The position numbers were made by a program, and so were the translations under genes. DNA of 64,000 nt, taken from positions 40,116-104,115 of the forward strand of contig CAMDKM010000010.1 in the NCBI GenBank assembly GCA_945900965.1, in the 5' to 3' direction. Source of the DNA: Bordetella parapertussis. GTDB taxonomy: Bacteria; Pseudomonadota; Gammaproteobacteria; Burkholderiales; JACQAP01. The stretch's first letter is position 1. Every line of letters begins with the position of its first letter. The notes under the pieces are model-generated. The model worked only from the letters and a program-made list of their open reading frames with translations, did no database searches and was not told the DNA's origin. Positions 28,926 through 38,076 of this stretch are shown here, in pieces.

Positions 28926-29798
28926 TCAGTGCAATGCCGGCAGACGAAAGTGCGCCACAATCCCCGCAAACACCACGGCACCGATCCAACTGTTATGCCG
29001 AAAGGCCCGGAAACATTCGTCCGGGTTGCGGGCCCGGATCATCCGGTATTGCCAGACCACCAGAACGCCGGCCACTGCAAGCCCCAACCAGTAATACCAG
29101 CCCCCACCGAATTTGAGTCCAACACCCGCCAGCGTCAAGAGAAACGCAGCGTAACTCCCCATCACCGCGATCACATCGAATCGCCCGAACAAAATGGCCG
29201 AGGTGCGGATGCCGATCTTGCGATCGTCTTCGCGATCGACCATCGCATATTCGGTGTCGTAGGCTATCGCCCAAAAAACGTTGGCAAGCAGCAGCCACCA
29301 CGCCATGGTCGGTATCTGGTCGAGGTGGGCAGCAAAAGCCATTGGAATGCCAAAACCGAAGGCCACACCGAGTATCGCCTGCGGCAGAGAGAAAAACCGT
29401 TTGCTGAACGGATAAACAATCGTAATGGCCAGCGCAAAGAAGGACAGTTTGATGGTCAGCCAATTAAATTGCCAGACCAGCGAAAATGCCAGCGCGGACA
29501 ATACCCCCGCCACCGCTAAAGCCTCCCGGGGACGAATAATCCCTGCCGCCAGAGGCCGCTCGCGCGTACGTCGAACCTGGCCGTCGAAATTGCGATCCGC
29601 GTAATCGTTGATGGCACAGCCGGCCGAGCGCATCAAGACCGCACCCAGCATGAACATCCAGACCACTGTCCAGTCCGGCCGGCCGTGCGAGGACCACCAC
29701 AGGGCCCACAACGTCGGCCACATCAGCAACAAGCTGCCGATCGGTTTGTCGAGCCGGACCAGTTTTTCGTAGGCGTCGATCCTTGCCAGCAGTTTCAT
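28926..29798 (-). CDS. ubiA: 4-hydroxybenzoate polyprenyltransferase
   Basis: Membrane enzyme attaching the polyprenyl tail to 4-hydroxybenzoate. 290 residues with 7-9 membrane helices. The two Asp-rich prenyl diphosphate sites are NDYADRNFDGQVRRTRERPL (about residue 75) and DTEYAMVDREDDRKIGIR (about 195). Upstream of the SDR and ubiD in the same orientation (84 bp gap to the SDR). A repeat element separates it from recG. Confidence 0.96.
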   Translation of the reverse strand: MKLLARIDAYEKLVRLDKPIGSLLLMWPTLWALWWSSHGRPDWTVVWMFMLGAVLMRSAGCAINDYADRNFDGQVRRTRERPLAAGIIRPREALAVAGVLSALAFSLVWQFNWLTIKLSFFALAITIVYPFSKRFFSLPQAILGVAFGFGIPMAFAAHLDQIPTMAWWLLLANVFWAIAYDTEYAMVDREDDRKIGIRTSAILFGRFDVIAVMGSYAAFLLTLAGVGLKFGGGWYYWLGLAVAGVLVVWQYRMIRARNPDECFRAFRHNSWIGAVVFAGIVAHFRLPALH

Positions 29799-29853
29799 TT
29801 AGTCGGTCCGAAAGATTTTCCCGAATACCAGCGCGCCGGGCGAATGAAATTCA

Positions 29854-30120
29854 TCCTAGAAACGGCGATTGAATCACGGAGAACACGGTGTGGCGCACGG
29901 ACACGTTACCGACGTAGTCGGCCGATTGCGGGTAGTGCGCCGGAGCACCGCCTCCCGCCCCGGATGGCTACGCCACCGCCGTGTCGGCGGGGCCGGAGAA
30001 AATCCAAGAACTTATGTTGCTCTGACCTCTCACCTGAATGGTGAACGTACAAAGAAACCTATCTCATTGTTCTACCCCGTGATCTCCGTGTTCTCCGTGA
30101 TTCAACTGCTTTTTCTAGGT
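29854..30120. repeat. Inverted-repeat element, CACGGAG family, copy 1
   Basis: About 267 bp bounded by inverted arms. The left arm has CCTAGAAA then GATTGAATCACGGAGAACAC; the right arm, read in reverse, has CCTAGAAAAAGCAGTTGAAT then CACGGAGAACACGGAG. The interior shows no gene. It fills most of the 322 bp ubiA-recG spacer and its right end touches the recG stop codon. Related copies lie at 39659-39802 and 53114-53282. Confidence 0.75.
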
Positions 30121-32346
30121 TCATACCTGGAGAAACTCCTGGCGGCTGCCGTGCCAGCGTGCCAGATGGCGCCTGGCCTCCGCCGGATGGTCGCGCAATA
30201 ACTGCCCCGCCAGGCCACGGGCGGACTCCAGCAGCGCCAGATCCTCCTCCAGGTCGGCAAACTTCAGCATCGGCACACCGCTTTGCCGGGCGCCGAGCAG
30301 TTCGCCTGGCCCGCGCAATTTTAAATCGTACCGGGCGATGACAAAGCCGTCGTTGTTCTCGAAAATAATCCGCAAACGCTCTCGCGCATTGTCGGACAAA
30401 GGCGGCTGATAAAGGAGAATGCAATCGCTGTGCTGCGGTCCGCGCCCCACCCGCCCGCGCAACTGATGCAGTTGCGACAAGCCCATGCGCTCGGCATGTT
30501 CGATCACCATCAACGAAGCATTTGGCACGTCCACGCCGACTTCGATCACCGTGGTGGCCACCAGCAATTGAATCGAGTTGGCTTGAAAAGCCGCCATGGT
30601 CGCCGCCTTTTCCTGGTTCGGCAGGCGTCCGTGTACCAGACCGACTTTGATCTCGGGAATCGCCTCCTTCAGTTTCTGATGGGTGTCCAGGGCGTTTTGC
30701 AGTTGCAGCGCTTCGCGACGCTCACGTCCCCGGATCGGCGCCCGCTTCGCACCAGGCGCGCTCGTAGCGCGCGTTGCATCTTCGGATTCCTCGATCAGCG
30801 GGCATACCCAGTAGGCCTGCCTGCCGGCCTCGCAATGTTTCTGCAGGCGTTCAATCACCTCATCTCTCCGCGATTCGGACAGCAATCTCGTGGCGACGGG
30901 TGACCGCCCGGGCGGCAACTCGTCCAGTACCGATACGTCCAGATCGGCGTAATAACTCATGGCGAGGGTCCGCGGAATCGGCGTGGCGCTCATCATCAAT
31001 TGATGAGCTTGAATGGATTTCGCGAACTCGGCCCCCTTGGTGCGCAGCGCCAGGCGTTGCTGCACCCCGAAGCGATGCTGCTCGTCCACGATGGCCAGAC
31101 CCAATTTGCCGAACGCCACGTCCTGCTGAAACAGCGCGTGGGTCCCGACGATCATGCAGGCCACTTTCGATGCCGCCGCCGCCAGGGCCTTGTCCCTTTC
31201 CTTCCTGCTCTGACTACCGGCAAACCACAGCGTGTCCACGCCGAGCCCGCTCAACCAGGCGGAGAATTTCAGGAAATGCTGCTCGGCCAGGATTTCCGTG
31301 GGCGCCATCACCGCCACCTGGTAGCCGGATTCGATCGCTTGCAGTGCAGCCAGCGCGGCCACAATGGTTTTGCCGCTGCCGACATCACCCTGCAACAGGC
31401 GCCGCATGGGATGCGGTCTGGCCAGATCGGCGCGAATTTCCGCCAGCACCCGATTCTGCGCGGTGGTCAGCTCAAAGGGGAGTGACGCCAGCAGGGCACG
31501 GGAGAGTTTCGAATGCTGCATCAAGGCGTGAGCACTTTCGCGATGTCGCTGTTCATAGTGCATGCGCATGGAAAGTTGCTGGGCCAACAACTCGTCGAAT
31601 TTCATCCGCTGCCAGGCCGGATGGCTGCGCGCCTCCAGGGCGGCCGCATCCGCGTCCGGTGGCGGACAGTGCAACATTCGCAGGGCATCGGCAAATTTCG
31701 GCAGGTGAAGTTTTCGCAGCACTGGCTCAGGCAGAGTGTCCGATAGATCGGCCGAGTCGAGGGCGCGCTGCGCCATTTTGCGCAGGTTTGCCTGCGGCAG
31801 ACCGGCGGTGGTGGGATAAATCGGCGTCAGTGCCTGTGGGAGGGGCGTCTGGGCGCGAATGACCCGGAAACGCGGATGAACCATTTCGCCGCCGAAAAAT
31901 CCCTGGCGAATTTCGCCAATCACTCGCACCTTTGCGCCTGGAGCCAGCGCCGATTGTTGACTGGGGTAAAAGTTGAAGAATCTCAGGCTCACTTCGCCGC
32001 TACCATCCCCCACCCTGGACACCAATTGTCGGCGCGGGCGGAATTTCACCTCGGTCTCGATGACCGTTGCTTCAATCTGCACCGTGTCGCCGGACATCGC
32101 GTCGTGGATGGGCACGATGCGGGTTTCGTCTTCATAGCGCAGAGGCAGATGCAGCAACAGACCCTCCAGCGTCGCGATGCCCAGTAACGCAAGCTTGTCG
32201 CGCATAACCGGCGTGGCGAACGCAAGAGACGGGTGAGGTGGCGGCGGAGCGGAAGAACCGCTTTTTGCCGCGGCAACGCTGGGGGCCAGTTTTTTATCCG
32301 ACGGGTCGGCCTCCCGTTTCAGGCCTTGTCGAGCGACGCGTTTCAC
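30121..32346 (-). CDS. recG: ATP-dependent DNA helicase RecG
   Basis: Branch-migration helicase that regresses stalled forks. 741 residues: an OB-fold wedge domain about 95-190 (VIETEVKFRPRRQLVSRVGD), helicase domain with Walker A LQGDVGSGKTIVAALA, VGTHALFQ, DEQHRFGVQQR (DEAD-box variant), MMSATPIPRTLA, and the C-terminal VIEVGVDVPNASLMVIEHAE and LHQLRGRVGRG. The first ~47 residues are a low-complexity Ser/Pro/Lys extension; a start at M48 (32205) would give the common length. Confidence 0.96.
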   Translation of the reverse strand: MKRVARQGLKREADPSDKKLAPSVAAAKSGSSAPPPPHPSLAFATPVMRDKLALLGIATLEGLLLHLPLRYEDETRIVPIHDAMSGDTVQIEATVIETEVKFRPRRQLVSRVGDGSGEVSLRFFNFYPSQQSALAPGAKVRVIGEIRQGFFGGEMVHPRFRVIRAQTPLPQALTPIYPTTAGLPQANLRKMAQRALDSADLSDTLPEPVLRKLHLPKFADALRMLHCPPPDADAAALEARSHPAWQRMKFDELLAQQLSMRMHYEQRHRESAHALMQHSKLSRALLASLPFELTTAQNRVLAEIRADLARPHPMRRLLQGDVGSGKTIVAALAALQAIESGYQVAVMAPTEILAEQHFLKFSAWLSGLGVDTLWFAGSQSRKERDKALAAAASKVACMIVGTHALFQQDVAFGKLGLAIVDEQHRFGVQQRLALRTKGAEFAKSIQAHQLMMSATPIPRTLAMSYYADLDVSVLDELPPGRSPVATRLLSESRRDEVIERLQKHCEAGRQAYWVCPLIEESEDATRATSAPGAKRAPIRGRERREALQLQNALDTHQKLKEAIPEIKVGLVHGRLPNQEKAATMAAFQANSIQLLVATTVIEVGVDVPNASLMVIEHAERMGLSQLHQLRGRVGRGPQHSDCILLYQPPLSDNARERLRIIFENNDGFVIARYDLKLRGPGELLGARQSGVPMLKFADLEEDLALLESARGLAGQLLRDHPAEARRHLARWHGSRQEFLQV

Positions 32347-32365
32347 ACTGAGCGCCCCATCGCCG

Positions 32366-32746
32366 TTAGCTGGTCACCAGTATCGCTTCGACTTCGACCA
32401 GCGCCCCGCGTGGTAATTGCGACACACCTACCGCCGAGCGGGCCGGATAAGGTTCGTTGAAATACTGGCGCATGATGTCGTTCAACAGGGAAAAATGACT
32501 GAGGTCAGTCAGAAACACCGTCACCTTCACAACCTGATCGAGCCTCGCCCCGGCGGCGGAAGCCACTTCCTGAAAATTCTTAAAAACCTGATGAATTTGC
32601 GCCTCGATGCCCTCTACCAATTGCATGGTGGCGGGATCCAACCCGATTTGGCCGGACAAATAAATCGTCCCGCCCGAGCGGATCGCCTGGGAATAAACAC
32701 CGATGGCCTGCGGCGCACCGGCGGTCTGAATTCGTTGTTTGGTCAC
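32366..32746 (-). CDS. ridA: RidA family enamine/imine deaminase
   Basis: Hydrolyses reactive enamines made by PLP enzymes. 126 residues starting MTKQRIQTAGAPQAIGVYSQ. Family features are YLSGQIGLDPATMQLVEGIE, VVKVTVFLTDLSHF, and the carboxylate-binding Arg in PYPARSAVGV followed by LPRGALVEVEAIL. The trimeric RidA length is typical. It sits 19 bp upstream of recG and probably shares its transcript. Confidence 0.95.
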   Translation of the reverse strand: MTKQRIQTAGAPQAIGVYSQAIRSGGTIYLSGQIGLDPATMQLVEGIEAQIHQVFKNFQEVASAAGARLDQVVKVTVFLTDLSHFSLLNDIMRQYFNEPYPARSAVGVSQLPRGALVEVEAILVTS

Positions 32747-32945
32747 CGCTTGCTCCGAGGTATAGAATGTCGCGCCACAAAATCCCCGTCTACTTAAGGG
32801 CCGCTATATCGTAGTTTGTTTGTATTTCGCCGGTCGGCACTGGATGATGATAACCGAAGGGCCGACGAAACCCCCGGCTCGGGTCAATCCTTGACGTTCG
32901 ACCTTACGCGGCGGCCATGCAATTTAAAAGACCCTCGACCATAAA

Positions 32946-34832
32946 ATGAACTCCAGCACAAACGGGGGCGCAAAACCTGGAATCGCGGCCCTTACCACCG
33001 CAGCCATTGGAATTGTCTTCGGTGACATCGGCACCAGCCCCCTGTACGCCATGCGGGAGGCCTTTAACGGCAGTCATCCGGTTGCGGTCAATCCGGAGAA
33101 CGTACTGGGCGTCTTGTCGCTTATCTTCTGGTCGCTGATCGTGGTGGTGACGCTCAAGTACGTGGTCTTCATGATGCGCGCCGACAACCGTGGCGAAGGC
33201 GGCATCATGGCGCTATTGGCATTGGTCCTGCGATCGACCAGTGAAAACACCAAGGGCCGGTGGCTGCTGATGGCCCTGGGCTTGTTCGGCGCGGCCTTGT
33301 TTTATGGCGACGGCATCATCACGCCGGCCATTTCAGTTCTCTCCGCGGTGGAAGGACTCGAAGTGGTTGCGCCGGTACTCAAACCCGTGGTGATTCCGCT
33401 AACCATTGCCATTCTGATCGGGCTATTCCTGTTTCAGCAAAAAGGCACCGAAATGGTCGGCGCGTTATTCGGCCCGATAACCCTTGTGTGGTTTGCGGTC
33501 CTGGCTTTGCTCGGCATCGGCAACATAGTGAGTTATACGGGCGTGCTGCACGCCTTGAATCCCTGGTACGCGGTGGAGTTTTTCGCCGACACCACATCAG
33601 GTGGGTTTCTGGTGCTGGGCGCGGTGGTTCTTGCCATTACCGGCACCGAAGCGCTTTACGCCGATATGGGCCACTTTGGCAAGAAGCCGATCCGGATCGG
33701 CTGGTCCATCGTGGTGCTACCCGCGCTGGTGCTTAATTATTTCGGCCAGGGCGCGCTACTGCTCTCAGACCCATCCGCCACCGAGCATCCGTTTTTTCAC
33801 ATGGCGCCAGCCTGGGCACAACTGCCGTTGGTGCTTCTTGCCACGGTCGCCACCGTGATCGCATCCCAGGCGGTAATCTCCGGGACCTACTCGCTCACCC
33901 GCCAGGCGATTCAACTCGGCTACTGCCCACGCATGGAAGTGACCCATACCTCCGAGAGCGAAATCGGGCAAATATACATGCCGTGGATCAACTGGGCTCT
34001 GCTTTCCGCGGTTATCGGCCTGGTCCTCGGCTTCGGCTCGTCTTCCGATCTCGCCGGGGCCTACGGCATCGCGGTCACCGGCACCATGGCCATCGATACC
34101 ATTCTTGCTTTTGTGCTGATGCGCAAACTCTGGCACTGGCCAATGTGGATCGCGGCTCCGCTGCTGGTCGGATTTCTGATCATCGACTTGTCGTTTTTCG
34201 GTGCCAATGCCACCAAACTCTTTAATGGCGGCTGGTTTCCGATCGTGGTTGCGATATTGTTATTCACGCTCCTGGTCACCTGGAAACGCGGGCGTCAGTT
34301 GTTGCACCAGCGCCTGGAGCCCGCGGCCATTCCCATTGAGCCGTTTATCCAGAGTGTCACCGCGCACCCGCCAACCCGGGTGCCGGGCACGGCGGTATTC
34401 CTGACCGCCGCCAGCGAAGGTGTGCCCCACGCCATGCTGCACAATTTGAATCACAATAAAGTGCTGCATGAGCGGGTAGTCCTGCTGACAGTGAACAGCC
34501 GGGATATTCCCCATGTTGCGAACGAAGATCGGATCGAGATTCATCCTCTGGGCGGCGATTTTTTCCGTGTTATTGTTCATTATGGATTCAAGGACGAACC
34601 GGACGTCCCCAAGGCGCTGGAACTCGCTGCCGCCAAAGGAATGAAATTCGAGATGATGGAAACTTCATTTTTTCTCAGCCGCCAGACGCTCATCCCTAAA
34701 GTCGGACCAGGCATGGCTCTGTGGCGCGACCGCCTGTTTGCAGCGATGTCGCGCAATGCGACCAGCGCCACGAGCTTCTTCAAGATCCCGGCCAATCGTG
34801 TTGTCGAACTCGGAACTCGAATCGAAATTTAG
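32946..34832 (+). CDS. kup: Low-affinity potassium transport system protein Kup
   Basis: Proton-potassium symporter of the KUP/HAK/KT family. 628 residues: 12 membrane segments within about residues 15-450 and a hydrophilic C-terminal domain. Signatures are FGDIGTSPLYAMREAF near the N-terminus, ADNRGEGGIMALLAL, GDGIITPAISVLSAVEGLEV and TGTEALYADMGHFGKKPIR. Start ATG 32946. Followed after 12 bp by a TPR protein gene, so three genes here may be cotranscribed. Confidence 0.97.
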   Translation: MNSSTNGGAKPGIAALTTAAIGIVFGDIGTSPLYAMREAFNGSHPVAVNPENVLGVLSLIFWSLIVVVTLKYVVFMMRADNRGEGGIMALLALVLRSTSENTKGRWLLMALGLFGAALFYGDGIITPAISVLSAVEGLEVVAPVLKPVVIPLTIAILIGLFLFQQKGTEMVGALFGPITLVWFAVLALLGIGNIVSYTGVLHALNPWYAVEFFADTTSGGFLVLGAVVLAITGTEALYADMGHFGKKPIRIGWSIVVLPALVLNYFGQGALLLSDPSATEHPFFHMAPAWAQLPLVLLATVATVIASQAVISGTYSLTRQAIQLGYCPRMEVTHTSESEIGQIYMPWINWALLSAVIGLVLGFGSSSDLAGAYGIAVTGTMAIDTILAFVLMRKLWHWPMWIAAPLLVGFLIIDLSFFGANATKLFNGGWFPIVVAILLFTLLVTWKRGRQLLHQRLEPAAIPIEPFIQSVTAHPPTRVPGTAVFLTAASEGVPHAMLHNLNHNKVLHERVVLLTVNSRDIPHVANEDRIEIHPLGGDFFRVIVHYGFKDEPDVPKALELAAAKGMKFEMMETSFFLSRQTLIPKVGPGMALWRDRLFAAMSRNATSATSFFKIPANRVVELGTRIEI

Positions 34833-34844
34833 TCGGCCCGCCCC

Positions 34845-35177
34845 GTGCAAAGCGCCTCGATTATTCGCAATCTCGAAAAACTCTTGTCCGAAGGCAAGGA
34901 ATCTGCGTTGCTGCGTTTTAGCCTCGGCAACGAATATCTGAAACTGGGGGAAAAGTGGGTGGCGGTTTACCAGTTGCGCCGCGCACTCGAAATTGACCCC
35001 ACCTATTCGGCTGCCTGGAAAGTACTGGGCAACGCCCTCTCGACCCTTGGCGCGTATCACTCGGCGATGGACGCCTATCGGCAAGGAATCGCGGTGGCGG
35101 AACGTCGCGGCGACCAACAAGCGGTCAAGGAAATGGCGGTTTTTGTCCAACGCCTGGAAAAAAAAGTCGGCACCTGA
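34845..35177 (+). CDS. TPR-repeat protein
   Basis: 110 residues from a GTG at 34845. Two tetratricopeptide repeats are readable: ALLRFSLGNEYLKLGEKWVA with QLRRALEIDPTYS, and AWKVLGNALSTLGAYHSAMD with AYRQGIAVAERRG. No signal peptide. It would act as a small helical scaffold; the partner is unknown. Squeezed between kup (12 bp) and a DUF429 gene (16 bp). Confidence 0.8.
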   Translation: MQSASIIRNLEKLLSEGKESALLRFSLGNEYLKLGEKWVAVYQLRRALEIDPTYSAAWKVLGNALSTLGAYHSAMDAYRQGIAVAERRGDQQAVKEMAVFVQRLEKKVGT

Positions 35178-35193
35178 ATCCAGCGCCGGGCCG

Positions 35194-36012
35194 ATGCCTC
35201 GAACCTGGTGGATTCACGGCGTAGATTTCACCAGCCGCCCCTCGCGCCGCAAGCCGGTCACCATAGCCACAGGCGCCCTGACGGAAAACCGGTTTAATCT
35301 GAAAACAATCGAAGAATGCCCCGATTGGGGATCCTTCGAGCACTGGCTGCGCCGCGACGGCCCCTGGATCGCGGGATTCGATTTTCCCTTCGGCCTTCCA
35401 CGCGAAGCAGTCCTCGACCTGGGCCTGCCACAACACTGGCCACAACTTGTCGATCATTGCCGAGGCCTTGGCCGCGAAGCATTCCGCGCTCTGCTTGACG
35501 CTTATCGACTCAGCCGGCCATTCGGAAATCGGTACCCGCATCGCGTCACGGACGCCCCGGCTCGTTCCCACAGTCCACTCAAGTTGGTCAATCCGCCGGT
35601 AGGCCTGATGTTTCTGGAAGGCGCGCCACGGATTATGGATGCCGATCTGCACATACCGGGCTTGTGTGCGGGAGACCTATCCCGCGTCGCTGTCGAAGCT
35701 TATCCAGGATTTGCCGCGCGCGGGCTGGTCAAAGGCTCCTACAAAAACGACGCCAAGGCAAAACAGACACCCGAACGCGCACGTGTCCGGCGGCAGATTG
35801 TCAGGGCCTTGGTGTCCGGCAAACTGCTGGGAATTTCGCTGCACGCGCGGCCATCAATGATAAAAGTCCTTGCAGCGGACCCTGGCGCCGACCGCTTGGA
35901 TGCCGCCATTTGCGCAATACAAGCCGCCTGGGCATGGCAGCGGCGCGAATCAAATTACGGGCTGCCTTCGGAAATCGATCCCATAGAGGGGTGGATCACG
36001 ACGGTACCGTAA
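35194..36012 (+). CDS. DUF429 family protein (predicted RNase H-like fold)
   Basis: 272 residues from ATG 35194. GVDFTSRPSRRKPVTIATG at the N-terminus and WIAGFDFPFGLPRE supply the paired acidic positions typical of DUF429, later VEAYPGFAARGL and DRLDAAICAIQAAWAW. The family is predicted to resemble RNase H-like nucleases, without an assigned role that I know. An intrinsic terminator follows 10 bp after the stop. Confidence 0.78.
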   Translation: MPRTWWIHGVDFTSRPSRRKPVTIATGALTENRFNLKTIEECPDWGSFEHWLRRDGPWIAGFDFPFGLPREAVLDLGLPQHWPQLVDHCRGLGREAFRALLDAYRLSRPFGNRYPHRVTDAPARSHSPLKLVNPPVGLMFLEGAPRIMDADLHIPGLCAGDLSRVAVEAYPGFAARGLVKGSYKNDAKAKQTPERARVRRQIVRALVSGKLLGISLHARPSMIKVLAADPGADRLDAAICAIQAAWAWQRRESNYGLPSEIDPIEGWITTVP

Positions 36013-36022
36013 TACCGGAAAC

Positions 36023-36052
36023 AAAAAAGCCACCCGTGCGGTGGCTTTTTTT
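36023..36052. terminator. Bidirectional intrinsic terminator after the DUF429 gene
   Basis: AAAAAAGCCACC-CGTGC-GGTGGCTTTTTTT: six-base GC-rich stem extended by A/T pairs with a seven-T run. It ends the kup-TPR-DUF429 transcript and also reads as a terminator on the minus strand, behind the partial tRNA 3' copy. Confidence 0.88.
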
Positions 36053-36055
36053 GTA

Positions 36056-36074
36056 TTTGGTGGAGACGAGGAGG
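36056..36074. repeat. 19 bp direct copy of the tRNA-Ala 3' end
   Basis: TTTGGTGGAGACGAGGAGG occurs here and again at 36260-36278, where it is the 3' end (acceptor, CCA and part of the T arm) of the tRNA-Ala gene. Each copy is followed, on the minus strand, by its own terminator hairpin. So a second tRNA 3' end plus terminator once stood here, or this is the scar of an integration or duplication. Confidence 0.8.
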
Positions 36075-36108
36075 TTGTGTCGGGCTCGCCTTGGGGCGAC
36101 CCCGCCAT

Positions 36109-36185
36109 CACGAAACGCAGGCGTTTCGTGACCGCCAATCCGCTTATGCGGATCGGCGTCCTGCGCGAAGTCCCCCGGACTTCGC
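36109..36185. repeat. Three consecutive palindromes between the two tRNA 3' copies
   Basis: CACGAAACGC-AG-GCGTTTCGTG (36109-36130), ATCCGC-TTAT-GCGGAT (36138-36153) and GCGAAGTCC-CCC-GGACTTCGC (36165-36185) follow one another in a stretch without a gene. All arms are perfect. They resemble REP/BIME-type palindromic clusters; no transposase is nearby. Confidence 0.7.
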
Positions 36186-36230
36186 TGGTCAAACTCACGG
36201 GAGTTCTCAGCCCCTCGACTGCGCCAAAAC

Positions 36231-36257
36231 AAGAAAGCCGCTCAAGGCGGCATTTTT
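36231..36257 (-). terminator. Terminator of the tRNA-Ala gene
   Basis: On the minus strand, just downstream of the tRNA CCA, GCCGC-CTTGA-GCGGC followed by TTTCTTGTTTT. It also forms on the plus strand with a following ATTTTTG. Confidence 0.75.
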
Positions 36258-36261
36258 GTTT

Positions 36262-36337
<76 letters not shown>

Positions 36338-36402
36338 ATTTGTTCGTTGCTGCCTTTGGTACTTTCTACCTTCAACTCCAATTTTTTGCCTAGCCACACT
36401 TT

Positions 36403-36440
36403 AAGCGGAGGAGACGCTCTCCCAACTGAGCTGGATCCCC
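36403..36440 (-). pseudogene. Truncated tRNA 5' half upstream of tRNA-Ala
   Basis: Minus strand GGGGATCCAGCTCAGTTGGG continuing AGAGCGTCTCCTCCGC matches the first 36 nt of the neighbouring tRNA-Ala at 29 positions, including a complete D arm. Nothing resembling an anticodon stem partner, T arm or acceptor 3' strand follows. It is therefore a remnant, about 65 bp upstream of the intact gene. Confidence 0.7.
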
Positions 36441-36533
36441 GAGCAAATTCGCCGATACCTTCGGTGTTTTTCCCTTGCAGGCATCCTGGCGTTATTATAC
36501 TGAATTCGTTAAGAGTAACTGCCTGCCTTGCCC

Positions 36534-37298
36534 ATGAAAATCTCCGCTCCGATCGGCTATGAACAGATTACGCCGCTGACCAAGGGACAACGTATCGCGC
36601 TGCCCCGTGCCGACGCGACACCTACGGCGTTTCAACGCCTGCATGCCATTCCCCTCAGCCTGGCGGAATTCGAACCTGCCTGCCGCGACTACCCGATTGT
36701 GTTCGTAAGCGGTGATGACGGTCTGAGCTTCTCCACCATGGCCGTGTTGGGCCTTCAGGAAAGTCAGAACCTGTTCGTAATGACCGATGGTGCCTGGGAT
36801 CGCCGTGTCTATTTACCAGCTTATGTGCGCCGCTACCCCTTTTGCATGGCCAAAGTGTCAATGAATGGCGAACCGGTTCCTGAACGCTTGATCTGCGTCG
36901 AAAGCAGTGCACTTAACGAAAAGGGCGAGATGCTGCACGGCCCGGATGGACGGGCGCAGCCGCGCTGGGCGTCGATGGAAAAATTGATTGTCGACTACGA
37001 AAACGATCTGGCACGCAGCGAGGAATTGGCCATGTTGCTGGCGGAATTCAATTTGCTCGAACCATTTTCAATGCGGGCCGAAGTTGATGGTTTCACGATG
37101 CAACTGGAAGGCATGCATCGGGTGACTCAGGGATCCTTGGAGGCTTTGGGCGACGATCAGATTCGGCGCTTGATGGCAGGCGGCTTGATGGCAAAACTTT
37201 ATGCACATCTGATCTCGCTGGACAATTTCCGTCGCCTCCTCAGTCGGCGCAGCTTTTTCGCGATAAAAGCCCCTGCCAGCCAGCAGGAACTCAACTAG
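36534..37298 (+). CDS. SapC family protein
   Basis: 254 residues from ATG 36534 (a TTG two codons earlier is possible). Features of the SapC family: [22 protein letters not shown], the [20 protein letters not shown] segment, RRYPFCMAK, and a C-terminal [13 protein letters not shown]. Family knowledge links SapC to S-layer loci in Campylobacter and to TonB-receptor loci elsewhere; a precise function is not established. No signal peptide. Its end overlaps the convergent lgt by 8 bp. Confidence 0.85.
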   Translation: MKISAPIGYEQITPLTKGQRIALPRADATPTAFQRLHAIPLSLAEFEPACRDYPIVFVSGDDGLSFSTMAVLGLQESQNLFVMTDGAWDRRVYLPAYVRRYPFCMAKVSMNGEPVPERLICVESSALNEKGEMLHGPDGRAQPRWASMEKLIVDYENDLARSEELAMLLAEFNLLEPFSMRAEVDGFTMQLEGMHRVTQGSLEALGDDQIRRLMAGGLMAKLYAHLISLDNFRRLLSRRSFFAIKAPASQQELN

Positions 37299-38073
37299 CG
37301 CGTCGATAAGACCACAGCAATAGCCCTATACCGGCGCCTATCATGGGCAGACTCAGCCATTGGCCCATGGACAATCCTATCGCCAGCAGGCCCAGGTGAT
37401 CGTCCGGCTCGCGGGTGTATTCCACCAGAAAACGCAATACGCCATACCCGGCGAGGAACAGACCGGAGATCGCACCCATGGGCCGCTGCCGGCGAGAGAA
37501 CCACCACAATACCCCGAAGAGGATCAATCCTTCCGCGACGAATTGATAAAGCTGGGAGGCGTGGCGCACCTGATTATCGACATTGGGAAAAATTATTCCC
37601 CACGGTACGTCGGTGGCACGCCCCCATAACTCGGCGTTGATGAAATTGCCGAGTCGGCCGGCGCCAAGACCGGGCGGCACCAGCGGCGCGATGAAATCGG
37701 TGACCGCCAGCCACGGTTTGTTCCGGGTGCGGGCGAACCAGATCATCGCCAGAATGACGCCCAGCATGCCGCCGTGGAAGGACATGCCACCCTCCCAGAC
37801 AAAGAACGCGCGCCAGGGTTCGGTGAGATATTCGCTGAACTTGTAGAAAAAAACATAACCCAGCCTCCCCCCCAGGACCACTCCCAGCACGCCCAGAAAT
37901 ACCATATCGTCCAGATCGCGCCGGGTCCAGGTTGAGCTGGAATAACTGCGCAATCGATGGCGTCCGAGCAATACAAACATCACAAACGCGAGCAGGTACA
38001 TCAGCCCGTACCAACGGATCGATATTGGACCCAGATGTACCGCTACCGGATCAAACTGCGGGTGAGTAAACAT
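37291..38073 (-). CDS. lgt: Prolipoprotein diacylglyceryl transferase
   Basis: Inner-membrane enzyme adding diacylglycerol to the lipobox cysteine, the first step of lipoprotein maturation. 260 residues, seven membrane segments. Signatures are [12 protein letters not shown], the catalytic-region [16 protein letters not shown] and [16 protein letters not shown] carrying the essential Arg, with LYEFV-like LYQFVAEG later. It lies head-to-tail with mtgA (3 bp gap). Confidence 0.96.
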   Translation of the reverse strand: MFTHPQFDPVAVHLGPISIRWYGLMYLLAFVMFVLLGRHRLRSYSSSTWTRRDLDDMVFLGVLGVVLGGRLGYVFFYKFSEYLTEPWRAFFVWEGGMSFHGGMLGVILAMIWFARTRNKPWLAVTDFIAPLVPPGLGAGRLGNFINAELWGRATDVPWGIIFPNVDNQVRHASQLYQFVAEGLILFGVLWWFSRRQRPMGAISGLFLAGYGVLRFLVEYTREPDDHLGLLAIGLSMGQWLSLPMIGAGIGLLLWSYRRAS

Positions 38074-38076
38074 GGA

